DNA from: Cryobacterium sp. Y57
Lineage (GTDB): Bacteria > Actinomycetota > Actinomycetes > Actinomycetales > Microbacteriaceae
Length of the DNA: 64,000 bases
Reading direction: 5' to 3'
Assembly: GCF_002929505.1 (NCBI RefSeq)
Contig: NZ_PJJL01000068.1
Location: 114,094 to 178,093 of the forward strand
Shown here: one piece after another, positions 27,362-36,874 of the stretch
Layout: every line of letters begins with the position of its first letter
How positions within the stretch are numbered: position 1 is the first letter of the stretch
Program-made: the position numbers and the translations under genes
Notes under the pieces: model-generated
The model's database searches: none
Told to the model about the DNA's origin: nothing
Seen by the model: the letters and a program-made list of their open reading frames with translations, nothing else

Positions 27362-27363
27362 CA
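27347..27363. promoter_or_regulatory. ROK-type operator TGTT-N9-AACA at the secreted xylanase gene
   Basis: TGTTTAGCGGGTCAACA, preceded by TA and followed by AATTC. The same TGTT-N9-AACA layout occurs at 28481, 36667 and 36875, all before xylose or xylan genes. Confidence 0.62.
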
Positions 27364-27419
27364 AATTCTCACGGCGGCAGTGAGTCGGGGGTGTCCCACC
27401 GCGCTGTACCCTGAGCATT

Positions 27420-28454
27420 ATGAACAGCGATGTCAACCGATCCCCCCTGCTCGGGCGAGTGACAATCGCCGACGTCGCTCGCGAAGCCGGCGTTTCCGTG
27501 CCGACGGTGTCAAAGGTTGTCAATGGGCGCTACGGTGTCGCGCCCGCGACCTTCAAGCGAGTGACAGAAGTCGTCGCCGCACTCGGCTATGAGACCTCCC
27601 TCGTGGCGGCGAGTTTGCGGCGACAGCGCACCAACGTGATCGGAATCCTCGTCCCTGAATTCGAGTCGTTCTCGGCCGAACTTCTCAAGGGCATCTCGAC
27701 GGCTGCCACCGGGACCGGCTATGAGTTACTCGCGTATTCGGCCCTCGCTCCGGGCGGGATCAGTGCTGGCTGGGAACGCCGATCCCTATCCCGCCTGGCC
27801 GGCACGCTCATCGACGGTGCCATCATCGTCACGCCGACGTTGCTCATGCCGACGACCTCGATCCCGGTCGTCGCTATTGACCCGCATGACGGGCCGGGCG
27901 GACCTTCCACGATCGACTCGGACAATATCGGTGGCGCCCGGGTCGCCACCGGACACCTGATCGAGTTGGGACACCGCCGCATTGCCCATATCCGCGGGCG
28001 CACCGACCTTGCATCGGCCCAGTTGCGTGAGGCCGGCTACCGCGAGTCTCTGGAGCAGGCCGGCATACCGTTCGACCCAACGCTTGTCTGCGACGGTGAA
28101 TACCAGACTGCCTTGACAGCCAAGACGGCCCGCGAATTGCTGATGCGTCCGGATCGGCCGACCGCGGTGTTCGCCGCCAACGATATGTCCGCACTCGGCG
28201 TGCTGAACGCGGCACGCGACCTCGGACTTCGGGTACCGGAGGACGTTTCCGTCATCGGGTTCGACGACGTTCCCGAAGCCGCGAGCTCGAAGCCGCCGCT
28301 GACGACCATGGCCCAGCCGCTGCACGACATGGGAGCACAGGCCCTGCGCATGCTCGTGAAGTTGCTCGACGGCGAGGACATACCCAACCATGTCCAGCTG
28401 CCCGCTGAACTCGTGGTCCGGGCGAGCACTGGCCCCGCGCCAATCGCATTCTAA
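27420..28454 (+). CDS. LacI-family transcriptional regulator of the xylan locus
   Basis: A 344-residue regulator with helix-turn-helix VTIADVAREAGVSVPTVSKV (residues 14-33), hinge and sugar-binding-protein-like domain ending in VIGFDDVPEAASSKPPLTTM. It lies between and is divergent from the xylanase. No clear ribosome site precedes the ATG, while TGTACCCT stands about ten bases upstream, so the message may be leaderless. Likely targets are the LacI-type sites at 27306 and 25912; the inducer is presumably xylose or a xylo-oligosaccharide. Confidence 0.9.
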   Translation: MNSDVNRSPLLGRVTIADVAREAGVSVPTVSKVVNGRYGVAPATFKRVTEVVAALGYETSLVAASLRRQRTNVIGILVPEFESFSAELLKGISTAATGTGYELLAYSALAPGGISAGWERRSLSRLAGTLIDGAIIVTPTLLMPTTSIPVVAIDPHDGPGGPSTIDSDNIGGARVATGHLIELGHRRIAHIRGRTDLASAQLREAGYRESLEQAGIPFDPTLVCDGEYQTALTAKTARELLMRPDRPTAVFAANDMSALGVLNAARDLGLRVPEDVSVIGFDDVPEAASSKPPLTTMAQPLHDMGAQALRMLVKLLDGEDIPNHVQLPAELVVRASTGPAPIAF

Positions 28455-28480
28455 CTTTTCATTTGACACAGAGCTAGATA

Positions 28481-28497
28481 TGTTTGGCGGGACAACA
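28481..28497. promoter_or_regulatory. ROK-type operator TGTT-N9-AACA at the cytoplasmic GH10 gene
   Basis: TGTTTGGCGGGACAACA, closely matching the site at 27347 (TGTTT, GCGGG and CAACA shared). It lies 26 bp before the GH10 start. A TTGACA occurs just upstream (28463-28468) but without a -10 at normal spacing. Confidence 0.62.
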
Positions 28498-28522
28498 TTC
28501 GATTCCAGAAAGTGACCCTGCA

Positions 28523-29797
28523 ATGATGCGCTCCACTGCTTTCTCGGCGGCCTCGGCACCCACCCATCGGATCTGCGCATCCGTCGTGACCGTGACGGAT
28601 GCCTCGGGTGTTCCCCTCGCGCACGCCGAGGTCGTCGTCTCGCAGGTGAGCCACGCCTTTGGTTTTGGCAATATCGGATTCGATTTTCTCCGCCTTGCGA
28701 ACGGCGAGCCCGACGAGATCGGCACCGAGAGCCTGGCCGAGCTGTATGCCGACCTCTTCAACACGGCAACACTCCCGTTTTACTGGGGCCGCTTCGAGCC
28801 CGTGCGCGGGGCACCAGACACCGCTCGACTGCAACAAGCCGCGCGGTGGTTTCGCCAGCGGGGCGTGACCCTCAAGGGGCATCCGCTCGTCTGGCACACG
28901 GTGCAACCCGACTGGCTGCTCGGCCTGTCGCTGCAGGAGGTCGAGCGGCTGCAGCGCGAACGCATCCGCCGCGATGTTGCCGACTTCGAGGGGCTCATCG
29001 ACACCTGGGACGCCATCAACGAAGTCGTCATCATGCCCGTGTTCGCTAACGGCGACAATGGCATCACGCCGCTGGCTCGCGCCAGGGGGCGCGTTGCGAT
29101 GATCCGCATGGCGTTCGACGAGGCGCGAGCGGTCAATCCCCAAGCCAGGCTGCTGCTCAATGACTTCGATCTCTCAGCCGCCTATGAGGACCTCATCGAG
29201 GAGGTTTTGGAGGCCGGCATTGAGATCGATGCCCTCGGGCTGCAGACCCACATGCATCAGGGATACTGGGGCGAGGACGGCATGCTCGAGATGGTCGACC
29301 GCTTCGCCCGGTTCGGCCTGCCGCTGCATTTGACCGAGTCATCGCTTGTCTCAGGCCACCTCATGCCGGCCGACATCGTGGACCTGAACGACTACGAGAT
29401 TCCCTACTGGCCATCCACTCCCGAGGGCGAGGCGCGTCAAGCGGACGAGCTCGTGCGGCACTACCGCTCGCTGGTGTCGCACCCCTCCGTCGAGGCCATC
29501 ACCTACTGGGGCATCACCGACGCAGGTGCCTGGCTCGGCGCACCGATCGGGCTGGTGCGTGCCGACGGCACTCCCAAGCCGTCATACCAAGCGTTGCACG
29601 GGCTGGTCAAGGGCGAGTGGTGGCTGGCTCCCACGACCGTGGTGACCGACGCAGAGGGCAGGGTCACGGTCCAGGGATTCTCCGGCGAATACCAGCTCAC
29701 TACTGGTGTCAGCTTCGCCGCTGGGGCAGGCCCCACCCGATTCACTCTCGGTTCACCGGAACAACAAATTCGCGTCACCCGTCCATCGATCGGTTGA
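28523..29797 (+). CDS. GH10-family glycoside hydrolase without signal peptide
   Basis: A 424-residue enzyme. After a beta-rich N-terminal segment (SVVTVTDASGVPLAHAEVVV) like that of some GH10 proteins comes a GH10 barrel: FYWGRFEPVRG, GHPLVWH, acid/base glutamate in WDAINEVV, and nucleophile glutamate in HLTESSLVSG. No signal peptide is seen, so it probably acts in the cytoplasm on imported xylo-oligosaccharides, complementing the secreted GH10. The start is ATG 28523 (or the adjacent ATG 28526) after GAAAGTG; a TTG frame further upstream would read through the operator. Confidence 0.88.
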   Translation: MMRSTAFSAASAPTHRICASVVTVTDASGVPLAHAEVVVSQVSHAFGFGNIGFDFLRLANGEPDEIGTESLAELYADLFNTATLPFYWGRFEPVRGAPDTARLQQAARWFRQRGVTLKGHPLVWHTVQPDWLLGLSLQEVERLQRERIRRDVADFEGLIDTWDAINEVVIMPVFANGDNGITPLARARGRVAMIRMAFDEARAVNPQARLLLNDFDLSAAYEDLIEEVLEAGIEIDALGLQTHMHQGYWGEDGMLEMVDRFARFGLPLHLTESSLVSGHLMPADIVDLNDYEIPYWPSTPEGEARQADELVRHYRSLVSHPSVEAITYWGITDAGAWLGAPIGLVRADGTPKPSYQALHGLVKGEWWLAPTTVVTDAEGRVTVQGFSGEYQLTTGVSFAAGAGPTRFTLGSPEQQIRVTRPSIG

Positions 29798-29921
29798 TCT
29801 CTCGGGGTCAGGGTGCGATGGGATCCAGCACGTCTTTCACCATGAGGGGTGCCGAGTGCGTAAATCCATGTAGTTTGCCAAATCGTGGTGTCGTGAATTG
29901 GCCAGGCTCGCAGACGCGCGA

Positions 29922-31175
29922 TCAGCCCCCGAACACCGTTCGCTCCAAAAAGTCGTTACGAAACGTGCTCGCCGGGTCGAGCCGATCAGCGAGGGCGCGA
30001 AAATCGTCGAGTCGGGGGAAGCTGGCCGCGAGCGTCTCGGCATCCGTCTGAAAGAGCTTGCCCCAATGCGGCCGAACCGCAAACGGGGCCAGTGCCGCTT
30101 CGAGCGCGGGCAGCAGCGCCTCAACGGCGGCCTGCTCGGGCTTCCAGGTGAAGTGCAGTGCCACGCCGGCCCGTTCGAAGTTCGGGCTGAGCCAGAGGTC
30201 GTCGGCCGCGATGCTGCGAATCTCGCTGACCAGCAGCAGCGGCGCGATCCGGGCGGAGAGAGCGCGCATCGCCTCGATTGCTGCGGCGGCATGCTCGCGC
30301 GGCACGTGGTATTCGCTCTGCAGCTCCTCGCCATTGCTCGGGGTGAAGGCCAGGCGAAAGTGCGCGAGTCGCTCCGACCACGGCCCGGCGACGCCGAGCT
30401 GCTCCGTGCAGTTGACCGCTGAAATACCGGGCAGCGGATGCCGCCCCACGGTCGCCGCCGTCCCCCCGAAGAACTCGCCCGCACCCGTGAAGTCGCCGCC
30501 CCGGCTCTTCACCCAGGCCTGATCCACGTTTTCGCCGAGCCAGTTGGTGAACAGGCTCACGCTGTAGGCGCTGCTCATCACGGCGTCGAAATGCTGCAGC
30601 ACTTTGCTCCACGGCAGGTTCTCGTAGACGAACTGTTGCACCTCAAACGTCGGCTGAATATCGAGCGTGACCCGGGTGACGATGCCGAGGGCGCCGAGTG
30701 CCACCACCATGCCGGCGAAGTCGGGGGTCGACCGATCAACCCGCAGCAGCTCCCCGGAGCCGGTGACGATCTCCAGGGCCGACACCGCGGTCGCGAGGCT
30801 GCCGTTGCGGTCGCCCGAGCCGTGCGTGCCGGTAGCGATAGCGCCGGCCACGCTGATGTGCGGCAACGACGCGAGGTTGTGCAGGGCGTAGCCCTGCCGT
30901 TGCAGCTCGACGGCGAGCGTGCCGTAGGTCGTGCCGCCGGAAACCTCGACGCTCAGCAGGGTCGGGTCGATGACGATGGCATCGTCGACGCGGTCGAGCG
31001 CGATCAGCGTGCCCGGGGAATCCGCGATCGCATTGAAGGAGTGGCGCGAACCGAGGGCGCGCACCCGGGTGGCCGCGGCGACGAATTGCTGCACCTCGTC
31101 GATGCTCCCCGGGTGCGCGACGGGTGCCGCGTAGCGGTAGTTACCGGCCCAATTGTGTTCGCTCGTCTGGTTCAT
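29922..31175 (-). CDS. aldO: Alditol oxidase (AldO/xylitol oxidase type)
   Basis: A 417-residue FAD enzyme of the vanillyl-alcohol-oxidase fold, matching Streptomyces AldO in length and blocks: VRALGSRHSFNAIADS (His45 at the covalent-FAD position), LPHISVAGAIATGTHGSG, YSVSLFTNW, AVNCTEQLGV and RPHWGKLF. AldO oxidises the C1 hydroxyl of xylitol and sorbitol with oxygen, giving the aldose and hydrogen peroxide. It lies 26 bp after the ROK gene, as the last gene of the xylFGH-ROK unit, so it may turn xylitol into xylose for the isomerase. Related D-arabinono-lactone oxidases are the alternative. Confidence 0.88.
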   Translation of the reverse strand: MNQTSEHNWAGNYRYAAPVAHPGSIDEVQQFVAAATRVRALGSRHSFNAIADSPGTLIALDRVDDAIVIDPTLLSVEVSGGTTYGTLAVELQRQGYALHNLASLPHISVAGAIATGTHGSGDRNGSLATAVSALEIVTGSGELLRVDRSTPDFAGMVVALGALGIVTRVTLDIQPTFEVQQFVYENLPWSKVLQHFDAVMSSAYSVSLFTNWLGENVDQAWVKSRGGDFTGAGEFFGGTAATVGRHPLPGISAVNCTEQLGVAGPWSERLAHFRLAFTPSNGEELQSEYHVPREHAAAAIEAMRALSARIAPLLLVSEIRSIAADDLWLSPNFERAGVALHFTWKPEQAAVEALLPALEAALAPFAVRPHWGKLFQTDAETLAASFPRLDDFRALADRLDPASTFRNDFLERTVFGG

Positions 31176-31201
31176 TCGGACCGCCTCACGGTATTTGGTG
31201 T

Positions 31202-32431
31202 TTAGGACAACATACCAAGGTCGGGGCGGCCCCGCACATACCCGGCCGGGTCGTCGAGCAGCCCGGCAAAGGCCAGCTCGGCCGACCCGACCATCATGAG
31301 CCTGGAGCGCAGCTGCGCCCGCTCGAGCAGCACCGCGTGCCCGAGACTGCCGATGGAACTCACACTCACGGCTTCAGCCAGGCGCTCGCGTCCCACCGAC
31401 AGCAAGGAACCGAGAAAGCCGCCGAGCACGACCATTTCTGGGTCGAACATGTTCACAAAGTTCGAGATCGCCACCGAGAGAAAGTCGATCTGCCTGGCCA
31501 CTTCGCGCAGCACCGCCGGGTCGCGCGAGACGCCGAGGGCGATGTCGAGTTCGTCCTGATCAGCCCGGGGCAGGCCGAGCACCCTGAGCAGGCGCGGCAT
31601 GCTCACCTCGGTTTCGAGGCAGCCGATGCGTCCGCAGTGACAGCGCACCCCGGAGGAATTCACCAGGGTGTGGCCGAGTTCGCCGGCATACCCTCTCGTT
31701 CCGCGCAGCGGGCTGCCGCCGATGATGAGGCCGCCGCCGATACCGCTCGCACTGCCGTTGAGGTAGACTAGGTCGCTGGTGCCGCGGGCCGCCCCGAACA
31801 GGCTTTCGGCGATGGCACCGAGGCTCGCGTCATTGCCGGCGAACACGGGGTAGTGCAGGGCCTTAGTGAGGGCGCCGGTGAGTGCACTATCCCGCCAGCC
31901 CAGGTGGGGAGCGATCAGTACTCGGCCGTCGACCGTGTCGACCAGGCCGGGAACGGCCACGCCAACGCCGGCAATCTTGTAGTTGTTCTCGATCTCGCCG
32001 CGCATGCCGTCGACGATGGCCTTGACCGCGTTCACCGTTTCAATCACGGTGGGGATACGGGCCGTATCAAAGCGGATGCGACGAATGACCTCACCGCCAA
32101 GCCCCACCAGTCCCACGGTGATCGCGTCGACGTCAGGGCTCACCGCGATCGCGGCGATTCTGGGGCTCGGAAAGACTTGCAGGCTCGGGCGTCCGACCCG
32201 ACCGGGCACGTCTTCCGGTTCACCCTCGAACGCCATGCCCAGGTCGACCAGTTCGGCCACGAGGGCTGAAATGGTCGACCGGTTCAGGCCGGTGCGTCGC
32301 GTCAATTCGGCGCGCGAGCATCCGCTCGAATGATGGATCATCGTCAGGATCATCGACAGGTTGAACCGACGCAACTGATCATTGCTCGTGCCACCCCGAA
32401 GGCCGAGGGGTGGCGAGGCCAGTCTGGTCAC
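31202..32431 (-). CDS. ROK-family transcriptional repressor (XylR-like)
   Basis: A 409-residue protein with a winged helix-turn-helix (SRAELTRRTGLNRSTISALV, about residues 37-56) and a ROK sugar-kinase-like domain: the zinc motif GVRCHCGRIGCLE is complete and DLVYLNGSASGIGGGLI lies before it. It does not show a clear kinase active site, as expected of a regulator. It is co-transcribed with the xylose transporter (59 bp after xylH). The GTG start follows GGTGAG. It is the best candidate to bind the TGTT-N9-AACA repeats before xylA, xylF and the GH10 genes, released by xylose. Confidence 0.88.
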   Translation of the reverse strand: MTRLASPPLGLRGGTSNDQLRRFNLSMILTMIHHSSGCSRAELTRRTGLNRSTISALVAELVDLGMAFEGEPEDVPGRVGRPSLQVFPSPRIAAIAVSPDVDAITVGLVGLGGEVIRRIRFDTARIPTVIETVNAVKAIVDGMRGEIENNYKIAGVGVAVPGLVDTVDGRVLIAPHLGWRDSALTGALTKALHYPVFAGNDASLGAIAESLFGAARGTSDLVYLNGSASGIGGGLIIGGSPLRGTRGYAGELGHTLVNSSGVRCHCGRIGCLETEVSMPRLLRVLGLPRADQDELDIALGVSRDPAVLREVARQIDFLSVAISNFVNMFDPEMVVLGGFLGSLLSVGRERLAEAVSVSSIGSLGHAVLLERAQLRSRLMMVGSAELAFAGLLDDPAGYVRGRPDLGMLS

Positions 32432-32490
32432 GACTCACCACCCCTCAGGTTTGGTTTCACCGGGCAGAGCACCGCAGGAGTTGGACGAAG

Positions 32491-33681
32491 TTAACGGCCG
32501 CCAGCCCGGCGCTTGTTGAAGATGTCGAAGGCAACGGCGAGCAGCAGAACGAGGCCCTTGATGGTCATCTGCCAGGCAGCATCCACCGAGAGAATCGACA
32601 GGCCCATGTTGAGCACACCCATGACCAAGGCGCCGATAACAGCGCCGACGACCGTGCCGACACCACCCGTCACCGCGGCGCCACCGATAAACACCGCGGC
32701 GATCGCGTCGAGCTCGTAGTTTTGCCCGGCCGAGGCGACAGCGCCGCCGGCGCGGGATGTCGAGACGATGCCAGCCAGACCGGCGAGCACACCCATGTTG
32801 ACGAAGATGAAGAAGTCGACCCACTGGGTCTTGACGCCACTCATTTTGGCAGCGAACAGGTTGCCGCCCATGGCGTAGACGTGGCGGCCGAACACGGTCT
32901 GGTTGAGCAGGAAGGTGTAGCCGAGAATGAGCATGGCAAGCACGATCAGAATGATCGGGGTGCCGCTGTAGCCCGAGAGCAGCCAGGCAAACCAGACGAT
33001 GGCCACGGCTGCGATGCCGTTCTTGACCCACAGGCTCACGATCGGTTCGCGCGGCAGGTCGAGCTTGAGCAAGGTAGCGCGGGTGCGCAGCTGCTGCACG
33101 ATCAGGGCGAGCGCGGTGAGGACACCGAGGGCGATGGTGAGCACGTCCCGGCCGCCGACTTCTCCGAGCCAGGCGGGCAGCCAGCCGGCGCCGATGGCGG
33201 TGAATTCGGAGGGCAGGCCGCTGATGGTTCCGCCGGTGAGGAGAACCAGGGTGAGCCCGCGAAAGATCAGCATGCCGGCGAGGGTGACGATGAACGCCGG
33301 GATGCCGACGAACGCAACCCAGAAGCCCTGCCAGGCGCCGACCAGGGCGCCGACCAGAAGCGCGATGACCACGGCTGCCCACCACGGCAAACCCCAACTA
33401 CCCATACTGATCGCGGTGACGGCGCCGACCATGGCGACGACCGAACCGACAGAGAGGTCGATATGGCCGGCGATGATCACGATGACCATACCGATGGCCA
33501 GAATCAGTACGTAGGCGTTCTGCTGAATCAGGTTGTTGACGTTGCCGGGCAGCAGCAGACGTCCGTCGGTGAGAATCTGGAACAGCACGATTATGATCGC
33601 CAATGCGGCGAGGATTCCATACTGCCTGAGGCTGACCGTGAACCTGGGTTTAGCGCGCTTCACGGGGGTTGTGGTACTCAT
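32491..33681 (-). CDS. xylH: Xylose/monosaccharide ABC transporter permease
   Basis: A 396-residue permease of the CUT2 (RbsC/XylH/MmsB) type with about ten membrane helices. Family blocks are GHIDLSVGSVVAMVGAV, FVGIPAFIVTLAGMLIFRG, QTVFGRHVYAMGGN and AVFIGGAAVTGGVGTV. It forms the pore of the importer with the ATPase encoded 5 bp upstream. The length, larger than RbsC (about 320), matches the XylH/GguB subgroup. Confidence 0.9.
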   Translation of the reverse strand: MSTTTPVKRAKPRFTVSLRQYGILAALAIIIVLFQILTDGRLLLPGNVNNLIQQNAYVLILAIGMVIVIIAGHIDLSVGSVVAMVGAVTAISMGSWGLPWWAAVVIALLVGALVGAWQGFWVAFVGIPAFIVTLAGMLIFRGLTLVLLTGGTISGLPSEFTAIGAGWLPAWLGEVGGRDVLTIALGVLTALALIVQQLRTRATLLKLDLPREPIVSLWVKNGIAAVAIVWFAWLLSGYSGTPIILIVLAMLILGYTFLLNQTVFGRHVYAMGGNLFAAKMSGVKTQWVDFFIFVNMGVLAGLAGIVSTSRAGGAVASAGQNYELDAIAAVFIGGAAVTGGVGTVVGAVIGALVMGVLNMGLSILSVDAAWQMTIKGLVLLLAVAFDIFNKRRAGGR

Positions 33682-33686
33682 CGGGG

Positions 33687-35237
33687 TCAGTCCTTTCCCG
33701 CGGTCATGTAGTGCATGAGTGTTTCTTGGGAGGCATCCGCTGCGGCGACTTCACCGGTGAGTTTGCCTTCGGAGATGACGTAAATGCGGTCGGAGAGTCC
33801 GATAAGTTCGGGCAGCTCGGAGGAGATCACGACGACGGCTTTGCCCTGGGCGGCCAGCTCGTTGATGATCCCGTAGATCTCGTACTTGGCGCCCACGTCG
33901 ATGCCGCGGGTCGGTTCGTCGAGAATGAGAATGTCAGGGCCGGCAAAGATCCATTTCGACAGCACGACCTTCTGCTGGTTGCCACCAGAGAGCTTGCCGG
34001 TGATCGACGAAACGCTCGGCGCCTTGATGTTCATCTTCTCGCGATAGGAGTTGGCGACCTTGTATTCGCGGTTTCGGTCGATGACGCCCCACTTGGCGAG
34101 TTTGCCCAGTGCGGCGGCCGAGACGTTGACGGTGATGTCGCCGATGAGGTTGAGACCGTAGCGTTTGCGGTCTTCGGTGGCATAGGCGAAGCCGTGTTTG
34201 ATGGCTTCGTCTACCGTGCGCATCTGAATTTCGTTGCCGTTTTTGAAGATGCTGCCGCTGATCTTGGTGCCGTAGGAACGACCGAAGATACTCATGGCCA
34301 GTTCAGTGCGGCCGGCACCCATCAGTCCGGCGAAGCCGACGATCTCGCCGGCGCGCACGGTGAATGAGGCGGCATCGACAACTTTGCGCGCCGTATCGAC
34401 CGGGTGGTAAACGGTCCAGTCCGTCACACGCAACACTTCGTCGCCGATTTTGGGTTCACGTGGCGGAAAAAGGTTGTTGAGTTCGCGACCGACCATGGAG
34501 CGGATGATGCGAGCCTCGGTGGCATCCGGCCCATCCATTGCAATGGTTTCGATGGTCTTGCCGTCGCGAATGACGGTGACGGTGTCGGCGATGCGCTTGA
34601 TCTCTTTGAGCTTGTGGCTGATGATGATGCAGGTGATCCCCTGCCCGCGCAGGTGTTCGATCAGGCTGAGCAGGTGGGCTGAGTCCTCATCATTGAGGGC
34701 GGCGGTCGGCTCGTCGAGAATGAGCAGTTTGACCTGCTTGGAGAGCGCCTTGGCGATTTCCACGAGTTGCTGCTTGCCGACCCCGAGTTCGAGTACCTTG
34801 GTGGCCGGATTCTCGACGAGACCGACCCGGGCGAGCAGCAGGGCGGCTTCGCGGTTGGTCTTGTTCCAGTCGATGACACCGCGAGTGGAATTCTCGTTGC
34901 CGAGGAATATGTTTTCGGCGATCGACAGGTACGGGCTGAGCGCCAGTTCCTGGTGGATGATCACGATGCCGTCGGCTTCGCTGTCATTGATCGTCTTGTA
35001 GAAGACCGGCTTGCCCTCGAACTCGATGGTGCCCTCGAAGCTGCCGGCAGGGTAAACACCACTGAGCACTTTCATCAGCGTTGATTTGCCGGCGCCGTTC
35101 TCGCCGCAGACCGCGTGCACCTCGCCGCGAACGACATCGATGGACACGCCGTTGAGCGCTTTCACTCCATTGAAGTCCTTCACGATGTTGTGCATCCTGA
35201 GGATAGTCGTGTGCTCCAAGGGCAGCCTCCTGCTCAT
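33687..35237 (-). CDS. xylG: Xylose/monosaccharide ABC transporter ATP-binding protein
   Basis: A 516-residue duplicated ATPase of the CUT2 family. The N-terminal half has Walker [10 protein letters not shown], a degenerate signature GVGKQQL and Walker [12 protein letters not shown]; the C-terminal half has LSGGNQQKV and [12 protein letters not shown] but lacks a full Walker A, as is normal for these proteins. It energises uptake with the xylH-type permease and the xylF-type lipoprotein. A strong hairpin separates it from the binding-protein gene. Confidence 0.92.
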   Translation of the reverse strand: MSRRLPLEHTTILRMHNIVKDFNGVKALNGVSIDVVRGEVHAVCGENGAGKSTLMKVLSGVYPAGSFEGTIEFEGKPVFYKTINDSEADGIVIIHQELALSPYLSIAENIFLGNENSTRGVIDWNKTNREAALLLARVGLVENPATKVLELGVGKQQLVEIAKALSKQVKLLILDEPTAALNDEDSAHLLSLIEHLRGQGITCIIISHKLKEIKRIADTVTVIRDGKTIETIAMDGPDATEARIIRSMVGRELNNLFPPREPKIGDEVLRVTDWTVYHPVDTARKVVDAASFTVRAGEIVGFAGLMGAGRTELAMSIFGRSYGTKISGSIFKNGNEIQMRTVDEAIKHGFAYATEDRKRYGLNLIGDITVNVSAAALGKLAKWGVIDRNREYKVANSYREKMNIKAPSVSSITGKLSGGNQQKVVLSKWIFAGPDILILDEPTRGIDVGAKYEIYGIINELAAQGKAVVVISSELPELIGLSDRIYVISEGKLTGEVAAADASQETLMHYMTAGKD

Positions 35238-35277
35238 CTAATGCGTGCTGTTACTGGTGGCCCGGACGGGCAGAATG

Positions 35278-35303
35278 GTCGGCCCCGCTCTCGCGGGGCC
35301 GAC
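35278..35303 (-). terminator. Strong hairpin between xylF and xylG
   Basis: GTCGGCCCCGC and GCGGGGCCGAC form a perfect 11-bp stem with a TCTC loop, 12 bp after the xylF stop. No U-run follows. It probably gives partial termination or protects the xylF message, so that binding protein exceeds the ATPase and permease. Confidence 0.7.
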
Positions 35304-35315
35304 TGAGAGGGCTCG

Positions 35316-36437
35316 TTAGAGTCCGACGTCCGATGCCTTGATGAAGCCGGAGTCGACGAGCTTGGACTGCACATCGTCTTTCACGACGACCTCAGGGTCG
35401 AGCAGGAAGGAAGGAACGACCTTCTTACCGTTGTCGTAGGTCTCGGTGTCGTTGACGGTGGCGTCTTCGCCGGCCGTGATTTGCTGGATCATGTCGAAGA
35501 CCTGCTTGCCGAGCGTGCGGGTGTCCTTCCACACGGTCATGGACTGTTCGCCGTCAAGGATGGCGAGCACGTTGGCTTTGTCGGCGTCCTGGCCGCTGAT
35601 GAGCGGGTAGCTCTCGCCGGGAGTGTAACCGGCGCTCTTGAGCGAGGCGATGATGCCGATGGCGAGGCTGTCGTTGGGCGAGAGCACAACGTCAACGACT
35701 TCGGAACCGGAGTAGAACGACGAGAGGCGGTTGTCCATTTCGGCCTGCGCTGCACTCGAGACCCAGCCCTGGATACCGATGGATGCCCAGTCGTCGTTGG
35801 ACGACGGCGACTTGCCACTGGGCACAACCAGCTGGCCGCTCTCTACGTAGGGCAGCAGAACGTCCCATGCGCCGGAGAAGAAGAACTTGGCGTTGTTGTC
35901 ATCTGGGCTACCGGCGAACGGCTCGAGGTTGAACGGGCCGGCACCGTCGGCGAGACCGAGCTGCTCTTCGATGTACTGGCCCTGCAGGGTGCCGACCTTG
36001 TAGTTGTCGAACGTCGCGTAATAATCGACGTTCTCGGTGCCGTTGATCAGGCGGTCATAGGCGATAACCTTGGCGTCCTGGCCAGCAGCTTCGGCGAGTA
36101 CCGGCGCCAGTACCTCGCCGTCGACGGCTGCGACAACGAGAATCTTGGCGCCGCCAGCGACCTGGTTCTGAATCTGGCTAATCTGCAGGTCGGTCTTGTT
36201 GTCGGCATACTGCAGGTCAGCGGTGCAGCCCGCGTCTTTGAGGAGCTTCTGCAGCTGCTCGCCGTCGTTGATCCAGCGCTCGAGGCTGCGGGTCGGCATG
36301 GAGATTCCGACGTTGCAGTCGGCGCTGGCTGCTGCGCCATCATTCGCCGGTGCGGTCGTTCCGGCACAGGCCGCGAGCGACAATGCCACGGCTCCGGTCG
36401 CCGCGACGGCGAAGATCCTCTTGGTAAGGGACATCAT
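35316..36437 (-). CDS. xylF: Xylose/monosaccharide-binding lipoprotein (XylF/ChvE type)
   Basis: A 373-residue periplasmic-binding-protein-1 fold protein with lipoprotein signal (ALSLAACAG). Blocks typical of ChvE/XylF include GISMPTRSLERWINDGEQL, QNQVAGGAKILVVAAVDGEVL, VIAYDRLINGTENVDYYATFDN and VLSPNDSLAIGII. The start is one of two adjacent ATGs (36437, 36434) after GAGGAAAG. It is the first gene of the xylF-xylG-xylH-ROK-aldO unit, divergent from xylA. Ligand probably xylose, with other aldoses possible. Confidence 0.91.
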   Translation of the reverse strand: MMSLTKRIFAVAATGAVALSLAACAGTTAPANDGAAASADCNVGISMPTRSLERWINDGEQLQKLLKDAGCTADLQYADNKTDLQISQIQNQVAGGAKILVVAAVDGEVLAPVLAEAAGQDAKVIAYDRLINGTENVDYYATFDNYKVGTLQGQYIEEQLGLADGAGPFNLEPFAGSPDDNNAKFFFSGAWDVLLPYVESGQLVVPSGKSPSSNDDWASIGIQGWVSSAAQAEMDNRLSSFYSGSEVVDVVLSPNDSLAIGIIASLKSAGYTPGESYPLISGQDADKANVLAILDGEQSMTVWKDTRTLGKQVFDMIQQITAGEDATVNDTETYDNGKKVVPSFLLDPEVVVKDDVQSKLVDSGFIKASDVGL

Positions 36438-36666
36438 TGGTGCTTTCCTCTCTGAATGCTGCCGGGTGCAGGGCGGAGTACCGCACGCTGCTGCAACGAG
36501 GTGCACTCCGCGTAATCGCCGCGCTGACGCGAAGAGAAGAAGCGGACGTTACCTCGTTGTAAGGGTGTTATGACGTGGGTTCACACCGTCAGGCGTAACG
36601 AACCCGGTGCAGGCCGAGCTGTGCGGCTCGTTCTGCGGGGCGGTCTGAATCAGTCGCGGACGACTT

Positions 36667-36683
36667 TGTTCACGGACAGAACA
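36667..36683. promoter_or_regulatory. ROK-type operator upstream of xylF
   Basis: TGTTCACGGACAGAACA, a perfect TGTTC/GAACA inverted repeat. Read on the minus strand with flanks it is TATGTTCTGTCCGTGAACAA, similar to TATGTTTAGCGGGTCAACAA before the xylanase gene. Confidence 0.62.
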
Positions 36684-36874
36684 TATCGAATTTGCGCCTC
36701 GCTTACTAACTTTTTTTTGATAATGCCTGAAATGTCTCGAAATTGAGAGCTATTCGTTACCAAATCGTACGGTCCACCCCCTGAACGGGGGGTGCCAGAT
36801 TGCACAATAGTTCTGGCCGCAGGCAAACGGCGACAGTTTCTGCAGACCGTGCTTTTTCATCCGCTCGTGATATA

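Noticed and set aside
31180..31201. A GTGTTTAGGACAACA sequence resembling the ROK-type operator before aldO
   Set aside because: The spacing between TGTTT and CAACA is 4 instead of 7 bases, so it does not fit the TGTT-N9-AACA pattern of the other sites.
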